Assembly: GCA_051294375.1 (NCBI GenBank)
Contig: CM119263.1
Location: 22,160,833 to 22,224,832, forward strand
Direction: 5' to 3'
DNA: 64,000 nucleotides
Source: Paraspadella gotoi
Taxonomy: Eukaryota > Chaetognatha
The stretch's first letter is position 1, and each line of letters opens with the position of its first letter. Below are positions 1 through 12,187 of the stretch, piece by piece. The notes beneath the pieces were generated by a model. It searched no databases and had not been told where the DNA came from. It worked only from the letters and a program-made list of their open reading frames with translations. Made by a program: the position numbers and the translations under genes.

Positions 1-160
1 AAGAAAGAGGGAAAAAGCGAAGGGAAAAAACTTTTACATAAGATATCTGTCTGTTATATTTTGACGTCATGACTTATGACCTGGAGTGTCCGTCTGTCTG
101 TCTCTTGTCCGCCATGAATCGTGGAAAGGAATGAATCATTCCACGGTCAGTCCTCGAATG

Positions 161-201
<41 letters not shown>
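161..201. repeat. (GAC)n microsatellite
   Basis: A perfect GAC trinucleotide tract of 41 bases. Confidence 0.97.
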
Positions 202-2054
202 AAGAGACAACTGGTGATATTCCATCTGATTTGTGTTGATGCATTAAGGGAAAAAATGATGGTGACGTTGCGGTGATAAAGACTCCATTGCGACGTCGGT
301 AATAATTCCATGAGATGTGAGAGAGAATTTGAAAATTAATGAGGAAAAGCGGGAAGGACGGAATAAATATTAAATTAGTTGGATTAAGTAATGTTGACGT
401 TGACTAGAGGTCGATGTGACCGATGAAAAATGATCGAAGGAAGATCAGACTCGAAAGCGAGTGACGCCTAAAGAATGACGCAGCGTTGAAATCCTGAATT
501 GTTTGTCTAAAAAAATCTCACTCTTTAAAAAAAGATGAAACATTGAAGTAAATGAATTTTGTAATTCCACGTTAAATGCGTTTCATAAATATCGGTCGAT
601 ATAAAAGAAAAATATGCGATATAAAGTTATCCAAGACAGAAGAAATATATGATTCTAGTAGATTTCGACAATAAAATAAATTCGAGGAAGCATAAGAAAT
701 AAGAATGTAATCGATACTAAAATAAGAGATTACGTCTGACGACGACGACAAGGACGAGGATAGAGGTCAGTTAATAAGTAAGTTTTTTTTCGCTCAAACT
801 CGGACACGAAAAAGAAAAAAAAAGTTTTTCTCCGAAGACAAGAATAGAAGGGATTTTTTTGTTCTTTTTGGGCGGATTCGTTGGTTCGGGTTATTAATGA
901 TGATGATGGCGAGAAGATTCGAGGAAAGGGCGAGAGGAGAAGGGAGGGAGGAAAGAGAGGATGAAGAGAAACTCGCCTCCTCACCTTTTTTGCTCATATT
1001 TTTATCTCTCGGTCCGTTTTCAACGCCGGTCATTTCGTACGTTTACTTTTAGTTTTACTTTTACACCCGAATTTTAGTCGTTTTAGAACCATTTATTGAA
1101 TCAACGTGGCGCGTCGGAAAACCGTTGTTTTTACGGGTTTTCGCGACTAGATATCATCACGATTTTGTCTCTTTTTGCTACGACTTTGTCACGACCAAGA
1201 ATAGACGTTTGGACCGTTTGGGAACTCGCGTTGTACTTTTACTAGAGATATAGTCAGCGAAATTCTTGTCAAAACCTACACTTTTCATTTTTACTAATTT
1301 ACGGGGTTTTTTATTACTTTTTGAGTTAAACCGTTACTATTAAAAATCCCTGCCTTTTCTCAGCCTCATGTCAAATAGTTATTGCATCATCTCTATTAGG
1401 ATAGATTCAGGGATGATCTTAATTCATATGTAAAAAAAATAGCTGTTAAAATACATAATATTGTAGATTGCTCCAGATTTTTTTATATTTTAAAGTATCA
1501 ATAAAAGTTATATTGCTACGGGTAACCTTTCTATGAGCAAAGTTAAAATTTTTATTTACCTCTGGATGTATTATCAGAATCAAATATCAAAAAAGTAAAA
1601 TCAAGATTTTGTTGAAATGAAAGACAATGCATCATCACATTATGCAACAACAACTCAAGCCTGGTTTACTTTATCAATCTTTTTCACTGCTTGCAAAGGA
1701 CCATTTATGGCCTAAATCTGATAAAAAAATATTATTTAAGAGATATAATATTAACAATAATTTGAATAGTCCTCTTGATCAAAAAGAGGTGAAAACAGTT
1801 TGAGACAACCTTTTTGGAAGTATTTGAATGCATTAAACAATTTTATTCTGTTGAGAAATAATCTTTTTATTCAATCCTAAGTAAGTAGACAGAGATTTCA
1901 ACATGAAATCAAATGTGGATTTTATTCTTCAGAAAAGTCACAAGCAAAGACGGTGTCAGAATTTGAGACAGATGGATTCAATACAAAATGGTTCAGTATT
2001 TATACTCGACAATCGGATCATCGATACGGGCTCGTTTCCCGATGATGGTATAGG

Positions 2055-2146
2055 CCAATTATATATACATTTTTAACGTAAATGGGGCAGACCGACAGAC
2101 CGACCGAAAAGTGACTTATAGAGTTGCTCCGCGAGTACTCGCGGCG
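2055..2146 (+). mobile_element. 3' fragment of a GTTGCGCCGC-ended MITE-like element
   Basis: It shares the CATTTTTAACGTAA and CAGACCGAC segments, then AGTGACTTATAGAGTTGCT and CTCGCGGCG, with the end of the element at 31,184-31,452. The left end could not be found, so this is a truncated or diverged copy. Confidence 0.6.
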
Positions 2147-2309
2147 AAAATAAAAACATAATATCTCTGTGGGATTAAAAGGTTTTTTCTTGTTTCCTTC
2201 TCACGACCAAAATCTCAGGCGGTCACGTGAGGCATTTTCGAGTCTCGAAACCAGAAAAACGAAGGCGAAAGCGAACGCGCTTGTTTATTTTTTGTTTTCT
2301 CATCATCGT

Positions 2310-2362
2310 TGTTGTTGGCGTTGTCATCGTCGTCTTCGTCGTCGTCTTCGTCGTCGCGGTTT
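2310..2362. repeat. Degenerate GTC/TTC trinucleotide tract
   Basis: A mixture of GTC, ATC and TTC triplets. The apparent Val-rich and Arg-rich frames over it are repeat translation. Confidence 0.8.
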
Positions 2363-3934
2363 TATTAGCGTTTCCGTTTCCCTTTTATTGTGACAGTTTT
2401 TCTTTTTAAGTCAAAATTCCTCCTCCACCCTACTAGGTTTTTTTTTTTTGCTTTAGAATTCTCTTTTGAATTTTTCTCATTGGATTTTTCTTTTATTCTT
2501 CAAGTTTTCATTTTTTAATTTTGTTTTTTGTTTTGTTTTTTTGTTTTTTTCTGTTTTTCTCGATAGGCCAAAAAAAATTTATTATTTCTTTGATCTCTGG
2601 TTTTTTATTTTTCTTTTTCTACTTTTTCGCTTGTTTGTTTTTATTTTCATCCTTTATGATGTTTTTACTTCTTTTTTCAAACTTTTTATATTCAGATTTG
2701 TTTTCACGCTAAAGAATTTGCCTTAATTCAAAAAAGAGACGTTCTTTGTTTCTTGTTTTCGGGAATTCGCGTTGACGAGAAAAAATGTTCGCACGCAGTA
2801 TTATTCGCGTGTGACGTTTCGCGTGTGACGGTTTGCGTGTACCGTTTAACGTGCGACTGTTGAATCTTGCCCGTCGAAGGCAAGATTGTATTTTAAGGGC
2901 GCGTCCAACGATCATTGATCACGCGTTACGGTTTCTACGATCGGCCTTCTAATTTGATTGTGTCCGAAAAACATTTTTCACGTATCCACGTCTTGATTGG
3001 GATTGTTGTGACTTGTGAGTGTAAAATAAGTGCACTTAGGAGAAAGCTAGGCAAAAGCTAGGTACATTATTTTAATTTGCTTATAATATACCAGGTTATA
3101 CTCCAGTCCAAAGTAAGTTTTATTATACCGTAAACCCATTATAAACCACATTTTTTTCTAACCATTACTAATCATAATTATTTATTTCTGTATTTCGTTT
3201 ATCCTCCAAAGCCTAAAATTAAACAAAGTCTCATATACTTTAAAAAACTGAACGATGATTTGAGTACGATGCGTTTAAATACGAGACTAAAATAAACATT
3301 TCCACCTTAAATGCAAATGCGACACCGTGATTATGCAAATGGATTTTGTAATCATCCACAACCGAGTCCCTTCGTTTGCGAGGCACAACGAATTATCGAA
3401 GATATCTTGACAACGAGGAAGTAAATTAGATGTACACAGAAATGACAGAGGGAGGGAAGGGGGGAATAGCTTGGAAATTTTGTTTTGCAATTTGCGGTTT
3501 CTAACGCTTTTGATAAGCAAGCTAACTTGGCTCTGATTTCGGCAGATTGTAGTTATATAAGGATTGCACGATAAAAAATAACTTTCTTGTTTTTGTCGTA
3601 GTTTTTTTCAAATCAAACGGTTTTCATACGTTTTTGTAAAACCTAAGTGTGAGAAAATGAACGAAATATAACAAAGTAAAGAACAGCAGTGACTCCCTCA
3701 ATCCTCCGTCCTATATCAACATATCCACATCTGACCCTCCTAGAGCCAACCCACAGCTTTTACTCACCCAAACTCCAGTCATCGCCCACTCACCAGAGGC
3801 CAGAACCTGTGAAACCGGCAGTCGATCACGTCCCGTCGGTATTTCACGCCATTTTGACGGAGGCCACTGGTCGTGACTGTTTCCAAAAGAGAAAAGGGAA
3901 GATTTGCTTTGACCAATATGGGGGCTGATGGCGA

Positions 3935-3942
3935 CGGATGAG

Positions 3943-3973
<31 letters not shown>

Positions 3974-3975
3974 TT
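3935..3975. repeat. (GAG/GGA)n purine tract
   Basis: GAGGAGGAAGAGGAGG-type repeats. The minus-strand poly-Ser frame over it is not a gene. Confidence 0.85.
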
Positions 3976-4763
3976 GAGGATGAGAAAGTAGAACCGAAGA
4001 AAGAGACGAAAGGGAGGTGGATTTGAGAGGGAGACAAGGAGGAAAGATGAAGAGTTGGAGGGTGTTCGAAAAATAAAGAAGAGCAGGAGGAAAAAGGAAA
4101 TAAGGCAATAGAATTAGAACGAGAATAAAAGGTATGAAAAAGAAAAGCAGAGATTAGATAAGATTGAGAAAATAGCCACAACGAGATGCTGGATAGTTTT
4201 AGAAAGCAATCGATAACGAGAAGACATGAAGAAAATATTAAAATAAGGATATCAAGCCCGTACAAGAGGAGAAAAAAATTGAGAGAAAAAGAGAGGATTA
4301 AGTAAAACAAATGAAAAAAAAAACAGTAAAAATGAGGGAAAAAAGGAAAAAAAGAGTAAAGCTGACAGAAATGTCGGGGAAGAGAACAAAAAATGAAGGA
4401 AATAAGATAACGAAAGGGAAACGAAATATCATTATAGAAAGAAAAAAGAGAAATTTTCTTACAAAGTTAAAATTTTTTTTTCCAATTTCAAATTCATTTT
4501 AAATGAATAACAGGTGAAAATAACAATTAATTTGATGATTTAAATATAAAAAACAATCGAGAATTAACCTAGACAAACTCGACTGCAAACCGACCGAAAA
4601 ATCTCCAAATAGAGATGCAACATGATCTCCTAATATGCGTCTCTTTTCTTTTCGCATGATTTCCAGTTCAGAGAAATCGTTCGTCCAAAAAAAAGGCGAA
4701 GCTTTTTTCCGAGCTGTAATGAAGTCTCGGTTTCCTGGTTCGGTTGGGAAAGGTCGATGCTGG

Positions 4764-4786
4764 TCTCTCTCTCTCTCTCTCTCTCG

Positions 4787-4817
<31 letters not shown>

Positions 4818-4841
4818 CCTCTTCTCTCTCTCTCCTCTCTT
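4764..4841. repeat. (CT)n microsatellite, interrupted
   Basis: CT dinucleotides with a few C and T interruptions. It lies immediately upstream of the CpG-rich block at 4,870-5,110. Confidence 0.95.
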
Positions 4842-4869
4842 CTAACTTCTCTCAATTCCCATTTCCCCC

Positions 4870-5110
4870 TTTAAACGCCCCCCTTAAACCTGAAGCCGAC
4901 CGACGCCGCCCCAGGTTTTAAAACGGCGCTTCCAATGAGTAAAACGGCGCAGTCTAATGCGATCGAAGCAGCGACGCCATTTTCTGATCCCGTTACCTCG
5001 AGGCGGCGACGCCCGATGGCACGGCCGGCGCCATTTGAGGCCGAGCGACGCCAGGAAACGAAGCCGGAGGACCCCCAGTGATTGAGAGTGCGTTCCCGGA
5101 CATTCGTCAT
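4870..5110. promoter_or_regulatory. CpG-rich block, possible promoter or first exon
   Basis: It is markedly richer in GC and CpG than its surroundings, with repeated ACGGCGC and GACGCC words and one CGCCATTTT at 4,975-4,983. It sits between a CT tract and a pyrimidine tract. A short minus-strand open frame crosses it, but no splice sites or family support a gene. Calling it regulatory rests on composition only. Confidence 0.3.
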
Positions 5111-5127
5111 GATTCCGGGTAATCGAC

Positions 5128-5505
5128 GCAGAATCCTCTTTTCTCCTCTTCCCTTCCTTTCTTTTCTTTACTTATCTTTTCTTCTCTTTTTTTCTTTTGT
5201 CCTTTTTCTTTTATTCTTCTCTTTTCTCTAATTTCTTTTCTTTTCTTTAATCTTTCCTCTTGAACCTCATCTTTTCTTAATCCACTAAATCCACGCCTAA
5301 TATATTTCTTTATTTCTCTCTTCATTTTATCACATTTCCTCTTTCTTTTCTTTTTCCCTACTAAATTTATTTCTCCCCCATATTTTCCTTTCCTCGAATC
5401 TTCTTCAATTTCCTCCCTTTTTCTCTTCCTCCCTTTTTTGTAGTTTTTTTTCATCAATTTCCCAATTTTTTATTTCCCTCCTTCTTCTTTCGGTCACTAA
5501 GGGAA
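5128..5505. repeat. Long polypyrimidine tract
   Basis: About 350 bases of almost unbroken C and T on the plus strand. The Lys/Arg/Glu-rich minus-strand frame over it is compositional. Such tracts can form triplex DNA. Confidence 0.85.
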
Positions 5506-5544
5506 GTTCGCTCCCCGTCATCGCTTATCCTGACGTCGCTTTAG

Positions 5545-5564
5545 TCGTCATCGTCGTCGTCGTT

Positions 5565-5597
<33 letters not shown>
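5545..5597. repeat. (GTC)n microsatellite
   Basis: Nearly perfect GTC triplets with one GTT. More degenerate TCG/ATC triplets follow to about 5,870. Confidence 0.95.
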
Positions 5598-6281
5598 TCA
5601 GTCTTTGCGTCGTCTTTGTTTTTGTTGATATCATCTTAGTTATCTTCATCCTCTTCCATTTGTGTGAAGCTCATCGTCAACTCAATTTGCTCAAGATTTG
5701 TTACGATCGGTAAAGATTCGATATGCATTGTTATAATTGTAATTCCATATTATTGTCATCGTCAATGTCTTATTCAATGCATTCGTCTACATCCCTGTCG
5801 TCATCTTCGTTTTATTCATCGCGATCGTCGTTGTCTCCGTCATCATCATCGTCGTCGTCGTCTTTGCAATCCCCTTTCGCCATCTTTACTTGTCCCCAGA
5901 AATAATCGCGAATTTCCCCGACGCCATTTTCTTTGGCCTCGAAACGAAGGAGCCAATATTTTTTGTGTCCTCATGATTTAATATTTAAATGAATTTATAC
6001 ATTATACACATTTTTCGGATAATAAGCCTCGTTTGTCATTGTCAACGAGAATATATATAATGGGAAGAGGAAACGCTGGGAGCGGTGGTGTTGACTTTCA
6101 GAAGACAATTTGTCCATATATTAAGTTAAAAACTTATTTTTTTATTACGAGTAGTGTAGTAGTATACTATTTAAAAAAGATATGTAAAACATAATAACAA
6201 TATGACAATTAGCAATGACAAGTAAATGAACTAAACGGGTTAAATGACATGAAAAGACGTAAAAGAGTGAATCTAAACGAA

Positions 6282-6340
6282 AACGACGACGAAAACGACG
6301 ACAAGGGCGACGACGACGACGACGACGAAGACGACGAAAA
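6282..6340. repeat. (GAC)n microsatellite, interrupted
   Basis: GAC triplets with AAA, AAG and GGC interruptions. Confidence 0.9.
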
Positions 6341-6422
6341 CCCCTGCACTTTTTCCGCCGTCAGTATTTCTGATGCACGATCGAGGACAAGAAAGGGGAT
6401 GGGTTAAACATTTCTCCCACCT

Positions 6423-6424
<2 letters not shown>

Positions 6425-6494
<70 letters not shown>

Positions 6495-6520
6495 CTCTCC
6501 TCTCTCTCTCTCCTCTCTCC
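6425..6520. repeat. (CT)n microsatellite facing a GA tract
   Basis: About 96 bases of CT with small breaks. The (GA)97 tract about 100 bases downstream is its reverse complement, so the two could pair as a hairpin. Confidence 0.95.
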
Positions 6521-6618
6521 CCCGAAAAAAAAAAGTCCGAAATGGAAATTTTGCTGAGACGCTGCGTTCGAGTTCTTTGGCTCCCGGTGGAACCAAAAAA
6601 ACGAAAGGAAACGAACAG

Positions 6619-6721
<103 letters not shown>

Positions 6722-6739
6722 TTTACCGGGCATCTTCTC

Positions 6740-7435
6740 CCGACACAGCGAGCGTCATTTCACTTTTAATTTTCGCCACGAAATCCGAAAGTCGATTTTC
6801 CGCCGAGAAGTTAATTCAGCACGGAGGAAGAGGGGCTGTGATTCTGTTACTTAATTTCGGTTCTTATATAACTCGAATAACTATAATAACTAACCTTTAC
6901 CAAAAATAGTAATCGTTTTTCGAAATATATTGTGCTCTAAATAAATTTTAAATATCATGGTGTGATAATCCTTTCTTTTTCGTTGTTTTGAGGTATTAGA
7001 TAATGGCAAAGTTTTTAGTTTTGATATCGAAATGCAAAAATATATTCGTTGCCATTCTCTAATTTTAAATATCTAAATTCATCAATAAAAGAGTGAAGAG
7101 ACCAAAGAAAATAACAACTCATATTTGAAAAATATGGAGAATGTTTTAGGGAAGTGGTCACAGGATTTGAGGTAGACGGACGATGTCAAGGTAAATTAAG
7201 GAGTTCATCGTAATGTATGTATTTAATGTTTGTTGATTCATATAATGTCAAATAATCTATGAAGTACCTAAATGGCTTGTGGTAATATAAAAGTTCTTAC
7301 CAAAGTAAGTGAGAAGAAGAATGATGAGGAAGACTCCTCTTCGCCGACCCATCCTTCTTTTTTTTCTTCTTTATTTCCTTTCATCCATTTTCAACCAAAT
7401 CTGACTCGTAAAACCGGGAGTCCGGAAGAAAATGT
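6740..7435. other. AT-rich DNA, no gene seen
   Basis: No splice-supported frame and no repeat family recognised. Confidence 0.5.
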
Positions 7436-7512
7436 GAGAAAAGGAAAGGGAGGGGAAAGGAAAGGAAAGTAAAAGAAAGGAATGGAGGTAATGGAAAGGA
7501 AAGAAAAAGATA

Positions 7513-7575
7513 GGAAAGGAAAGGAAAGGAAAGGAAAGGAAAGGAAAGGAAAGGAAAGGAAAGGAAAGGAAAGGA
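7513..7575. repeat. (GGAAA)n pentanucleotide tract
   Basis: About 12.6 perfect units, preceded from 7,436 by a looser purine tract of the same type. The minus-strand Phe/Leu/Ser frames over it are repeat translation. Confidence 0.97.
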
Positions 7576-7582
7576 GAATACA

Positions 7583-7606
7583 ATCAAAGATCAAAGATCA
7601 AAGATC
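7583..7606. repeat. (ATCAAAG)n, three copies
   Basis: A 7-bp unit in tandem directly after the GGAAA tract. Confidence 0.85.
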
Positions 7607-8409
7607 AGAGTTATAGAATAGGTAGCATAATATTTATAATCTGTCGCAAAAAATGATTTCATAATCATTCTAGTTCTATCCCTCGGTCACGCAGACTTAG
7701 ACGGATCCAGAACCAAGTGGCTAGAGCCTCTCTTTTGGCGCCTCTTTGCAATCCCACATCTTTGTCCGCTATGCACCACGACGGCGACTGAGTTCACTGA
7801 GTTCACTGAGTTCTTTTCATCTCTCTTTCACTCTGTAGGCTGAACCCTTTTAAAAAGCAGGCTCCCTTTACACTTTTTACAATTTGCTCGTCTCTCAAAC
7901 GGCTTTTTTCTCGCTCTTTTTGTCATTAGAATGAGTGACCCGACTGGCCAAAGTCCGTCGCCTGCTTTGCTCGATTTGTAGAAAAGAGGAACCAGGTTTG
8001 CAGCGAGGGTGGAGCGTTGCATGAGTGGCACCTCTTTCGCTGATCCCTATCCCGTCTCGCTGAACTAATCTTCCCTCGATGCTAAACTTTGGAAAAAAAA
8101 AAAGCTTCATCTCTAACGCAACCTGGCCAATCCAGATTCCAGATGCACCCAACCCTAACTAAAAAAAACTAAAAAAAATTTCTAATTTGGTGAAGGGAAG
8201 TTCCACCCTCGTTGCGCGGAATTTAATCCGGGTTTCCATCCGAAAATCCTTCAGGCGAATCCCAACGACACTCCTCTGCGCTTTGCAATTGCACATCTTG
8301 ACACATCTCCGCACATCTATATACATTTTACCAAATCAAAAAGCGGTCATCCGAACCATATTCAGTTATTCGGTTAAACAATTAATAAGCAATGAAATAA
8401 CTAAGTTCA
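7607..8409. other. Mixed DNA, no gene seen
   Basis: It includes three tandem copies of GAGTTCACT at 7,790-7,813. Short open frames on both strands lack family features. Confidence 0.5.
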
Positions 8410-8625
8410 TTTATGAAATTGGTACAACCGATATAAAAATTATCCAATATCCATTCATTTAATAAATAAACTATCTTGCCCCTGACGTTGGACAGGCTTT
8501 GGGGGTTTAAGGCCTCCAACACTCTTACAAGATAATGACATAGCAGGTCCCTGCAAGCTTTCGATCAAGACTCTCTCACAGTCTTATTTATTCACTCCCA
8601 GAGTACCTGGCTTCCCTATTATGTG
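8410..8625 (+). repeat. Dispersed repeat, copy 1
   Basis: Clearly related to 13,440-13,645. Shared words include ATGAAATTGGTA, CTCTTGCCCCT-like sequence, TTTAAGGCCTCCA, AGATAATCACAT-like sequence and GGCTCTTTCACAGTC-like sequence, all in the same order. No coding frame is shared. Confidence 0.8.
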
Positions 8626-8639
8626 AGAAATGATAATCT

Positions 8640-9342
8640 TTTGTTTTGATAATTTGTTGTCTGTTAAAAACTAAAACTTAAACTGACTAAAGCTTAATTC
8701 CATGAAGGCAAACAAACACAACTACAACTACAACATCTTCAATTTCAATTTAAAAAATCTGCTTCCTCCAAATTTATTGCCTCACCGTTTGGGAGGAAAT
8801 TTATAACTTACCTCGAAATCGCGGGCGTCACGACCAACGAGCACAGCGGCCGCCGGTTGGGAGCTTTTAACCCGTTGCCCCTTACCCGGCTCTTCCCTTT
8901 GGAGGTTGATGTTAAAGGGGTAAGTGAATTGAGGAGAAAAAGCAGCACGGGGAGGAGAAAGGATGAAGAGGAAGAGAAGGAGGAAGAGGAGTAGAAGAAG
9001 AATGACAATGAAGAGGAGGAGGATGAATAGGAGGAGGAAGAGGATGTTGTGAAAAGATTAGTTGACGGTAAGAAAGCGAAGAACAAAATGAAAAAAAAAA
9101 AATATATCGAGACCAAAAAATAAAGAGGTTAAAAAAAAAATCCTCAAAACATGATCCATATTAAAAGAAGCTGGAAAAAAAGGAATAAAAGGAAACCAGA
9201 GAGACTAACGCTAAAGGAAGAAGAAAGAAAAGGAAAGAAAAATGAAAAGGTTGTGATATTAAAACCAAGTAACAGTAACAGTACTTAACAGCGTTTATTG
9301 TTTAAAAAATGCCAAATTATTGTGGCTGGGAAAAACGATGTT
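8640..9342. other. No gene seen; contains a GAG-rich purine tract
   Basis: A purine tract (GAGGAGGAAGAGG-type) runs from about 8,935 to 9,050. The minus-strand poly-Ser frame over it is a composition artefact. Confidence 0.55.
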
Positions 9343-9372
9343 AACAACAACAACAACAACAACAACAACAAC
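9343..9372. repeat. (AAC)n microsatellite
   Basis: AAC triplets, followed after CGCGAC by three more. Confidence 0.95.
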
Positions 9373-10047
9373 CGCGACAACAACAACTTTACCCAAAAAT
9401 AAAAGCGCAACGAACAAAGGGACGAGGTTGAGTGAAGAAGCCATAAATTACGCGGTGCAAAGGTGGATTCCTTTCTCCCGCCTTTTCTTCGCTTCCTTTC
9501 TTTCCTTTTCTTTCATTTCGTTTTCTTCATTCTTTTTTTCATTCCCCCCCCCCTTAGCCGCGGCCCGCTGGATATCGTTGGCGCCCTTACAGTCTCGGCC
9601 CAAGAGTCAACGTTTGAGGTCACTTCGCCGTCGCCCTTTCTCTTCCTCCAGTCAACTCGACTTGATTCGCCGATCAGCGAGCTCAGCTTGTTGACGCTTG
9701 TTGACCTCAGTCGACGCCAATTTTCTTTGTCGACAAGTTTTCGCTTGTCGCTTCTTGTTCTCCCATTTTCCTTTCCTGTTTCCGTCGATTTTTTAATTAC
9801 TTTTTCTTTTCAACTTCTAGTTTCTTTGCCCTTGAATCAAACACAATTTCCCGCCTGTATCCGGTTGTTACAAAGACGCCATTCCCGCGCCGCGCTCGTC
9901 CCCTGTTCTCCACTGATCATCGAAAACCCGCACGTGATTATTTTCCAGACTCTCATCTCCGCAACACCTAAACCACACCATCCCTGCACCCCCTCCACCA
10001 CACCTCGACCATCCCCCCTCTGAGAAAAAAAAACGAGAGTATCGAGT
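9373..10047. other. No gene supported
   Basis: Open frames of 124 and 186 residues overlap on the plus strand. They are built of Phe, Leu and Ser in T/C-rich sequence and show no domain or splice evidence. Confidence 0.4.
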
Positions 10048-10110
10048 GCGTGACGTGGGATCAAACCCGGGGATTTACTACGCATCTGGAGCGATAACGT
10101 CTCCATCAAT
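10048..10110 (-). other. tRNA-Trp-like remnant (SINE head or pseudo-tRNA)
   Basis: On the minus strand the Trp-type anticodon loop CTCCAGA (10,091-10,085) is followed after 16 bases by a B-box-like GGGTTTGATCCC (10,068-10,057), the spacing found in tRNA. The anticodon stem and D arm do not pair properly, so it is not a functional tRNA. Confidence 0.3.
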
Positions 10111-10128
10111 TTTTTTGTCTCAGTCAGA

Positions 10129-10152
10129 CTCTCTCTCTCTCTCTCTCTCTCT
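10129..10152. repeat. (CT)n microsatellite
   Basis: A short pure CT tract. Confidence 0.95.
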
Positions 10153-10381
10153 TTCTTTTTTTTAAGAATGGCTTTTTCATCTTATTAAATATTCTCATAT
10201 TCGTTTTCTTTCGCTAAGGTCATTAATCAAAATAAACTCGATTTTTTATTGGTCCCTTTTTATTGCATCTCAGAAATAAACTTTGTTTATCTTCAAACCT
10301 TTTTTACCTTTTAACCCTTATTCTTTTTCCTTTTAATTTCCTGTCTTTTCACCCTTTCCTTTTTCCCTTTCCTTTTTTCCC

Positions 10382-10448
10382 TTCTAATTCCCTTTCCGTT
10401 TTTCCCTTCTAATTCCCTTTCCTTTTTTCCCTTCTAATTCCCTTTCCT
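10382..10448. repeat. 25-bp pyrimidine minisatellite, 2.7 copies
   Basis: The unit begins TTCTAATTCCCTTTCC and ends in a T-rich run plus CCC. Copies differ by a single G/T change. Confidence 0.9.
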
Positions 10449-10529
10449 TCATCGGTTTTATCGAGAATCGGTTTTATTGGCGAATCGGAATTTTGGAATC
10501 TGATCCGACGTCGCCTGGGCAGAGGCTGA

Positions 10530-11170
10530 AGGTCTTCTTCGAGCCGTCGCGCTCGTCGTCATCGTCGTAGTCTTCATCGTCGCGATCGTCGTCGTCTCCG
10601 CCTGAATCTTCGTCGTTTTCATCGTCGTTTTTGGCGTTGTCGTAATCGTGATCGTCGTCTTCATCGTCTTCATCAAGGTTATATAATTATCCCTCTTTTG
10701 CTTTTCCTCATATTTGTCGTCGTCATCGTCGTCTTCGTCATCGGTAGAATCGTTGTTAAATCGTCTTTTTCATTTTCCTTTTTTTTATTCATCTTGTTTA
10801 TCGTCGTCATCGACATTTAATCATTGTCGGGAAGATTGTGGATGTCTACATCATCATCAAGATCTTTGCCATCATGATCATCTTTAACATCTTCGTTACT
10901 ATTATTATTGTTGACTTATTCATCGTAGGAATCGTTGTCATCATCTTCATTGTCGTCGTGATCATCGTTGTTGCGTTCATCTGCAAAGTATTCTTCGTCT
11001 TCAACGTTTTTGTTGTCGTCATCGTCATCGTATCTGTCATAGTCTTCGTCATCATCTTCTTCCTTGCTGTCAAGATCGTCTTCATCATTGTCTTCGCTTT
11101 TCTAGCCAATAGCCATCATTATCGTCGTCGTCATCGTATTCTTCGTCTTCGTCGTCTTTTCTCACCATCG
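10530..11170. repeat. Degenerate GTC/ATC trinucleotide domain, about 600 bp
   Basis: GTC, ATC, TTC and GTT triplets keep a three-base period for roughly 600 bases. This yields long open frames on both strands (Ile/Val-rich on plus, Met/Thr/Lys-rich on minus). Neither looks like a real protein. Confidence 0.8.
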
Positions 11171-11229
11171 TATTCTTCACCATCCTTCTCACTAATCTAT
11201 TTCCCCATTTTTTTTCTTCTTCGTCTTCG

Positions 11230-11237
11230 TGACGTCA
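11230..11237. promoter_or_regulatory. Consensus CRE (TGACGTCA)
   Basis: A perfect palindromic CREB/ATF site just after the trinucleotide domain. Function is not shown, and such sites occur by chance. Confidence 0.25.
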
Positions 11238-11341
11238 CGAGGTCGTCTACTTTTGATCTCCTCGAACTTAGTGGGCGTGGAGACGAATACTTTTCCTTTA
11301 CGACGGATCCATCGATAGATTTGAACTTTAAGCGATATTAA

Positions 11342-12187
11342 GTGAGGTTAAATGTAAAAGTAAACTATACAGTATACAGTATACAAGCAGGGGAAAATTA
11401 TTGTAAAATACATGGGACATTCGTAAATACTATTTTATTTTATATTATTACTAAAGCGGTCGTCAATTCAGCAATACTTCGCTGTAGTTAGACTTAAGCC
11501 AAATTATTAATTTGATAATTTAGAGACAAAATAAGATTTTTAATGGCAACAACGATTGTTTATTTTTTATTTAGTTTAAAACTTTAAATCCAAACACAAA
11601 GAATCGAAAGCAAATTTTAATTTGAAAATTATATATATTAACACAGCAAGTTTTTAAAATTACAGTGTTTGTTTACCGCGATAGTTAATTTAACCGAGAC
11701 TCTCATCTCGATGCGCAATCCGAGTTTCACGTCTCACCGGTCACGCCCCCCCCCCTTTCGCCCCCTTCACTTCCGGTTCGTGCTCGAGTTCTTCTTCCGC
11801 TCAACCGTCGCCTCTTCGGTCGCCATCTTTATTTTTATCATTGAATTATTTACATCCGGGAGGTCCGGGTCTTTCTTCGCTTTCCGAATCAGGTTTAATG
11901 GTGGTGGTCGGTCTTTTCTAGTGAGATGGGGCATGGAAAAGGTTGTTGCCATTAGTCCAAAATCTGTATAAGTAAATTGTGAATTATGACTCGATGCCCC
12001 AATCATTTTTTTCAGCCGAGGAAGTAATCTCTCTATCCATTTAAAATCTTAGGTATCTAAGCAATTATGGCAACGGGGGGACATGTGTGATGCCAGGGGT
12101 GTGAGGCAGTTGGCGCTCAGGGCTTCGGACCAGCAATGACCACCCCATGTCACAGGCATGTTTATGCTAACACAATCACACTTTAAC
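11342..12187. other. AT-rich DNA, no gene seen
   Basis: Contains an AGTATAC triple repeat near 11,367-11,388 and a C-run at 11,747-11,765. No supported gene. Confidence 0.5.

Larger units (their letters stand above)
1..4763. other. Mostly AT-rich DNA, no gene seen
   Basis: This stretch contains the (GAC)n tract at 161-201, a T-rich run at 2,430-2,700, a MITE-like fragment at 2,055-2,146 and a GAG-rich purine tract near 3,935-3,975. The open frames here are low in complexity (poly-Ser, poly-Phe, poly-Arg) and follow the repeats. Nothing else is supported. Confidence 0.6.

Noticed and set aside
3711-4310. 199-residue minus-strand frame with a poly-Ser run
   Set aside because: Follows the GAG/GGA tract. 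The rest is hydrophobic T-rich translation without membrane-protein character.
9463-10023. 186-residue plus-strand frame
   Set aside because: Compositional; a second frame is open over the same bases and no family features are present.
10382-10448. CRISPR-like array
   Set aside because: Contiguous tandem units without spacers in eukaryotic pyrimidine-rich DNA.
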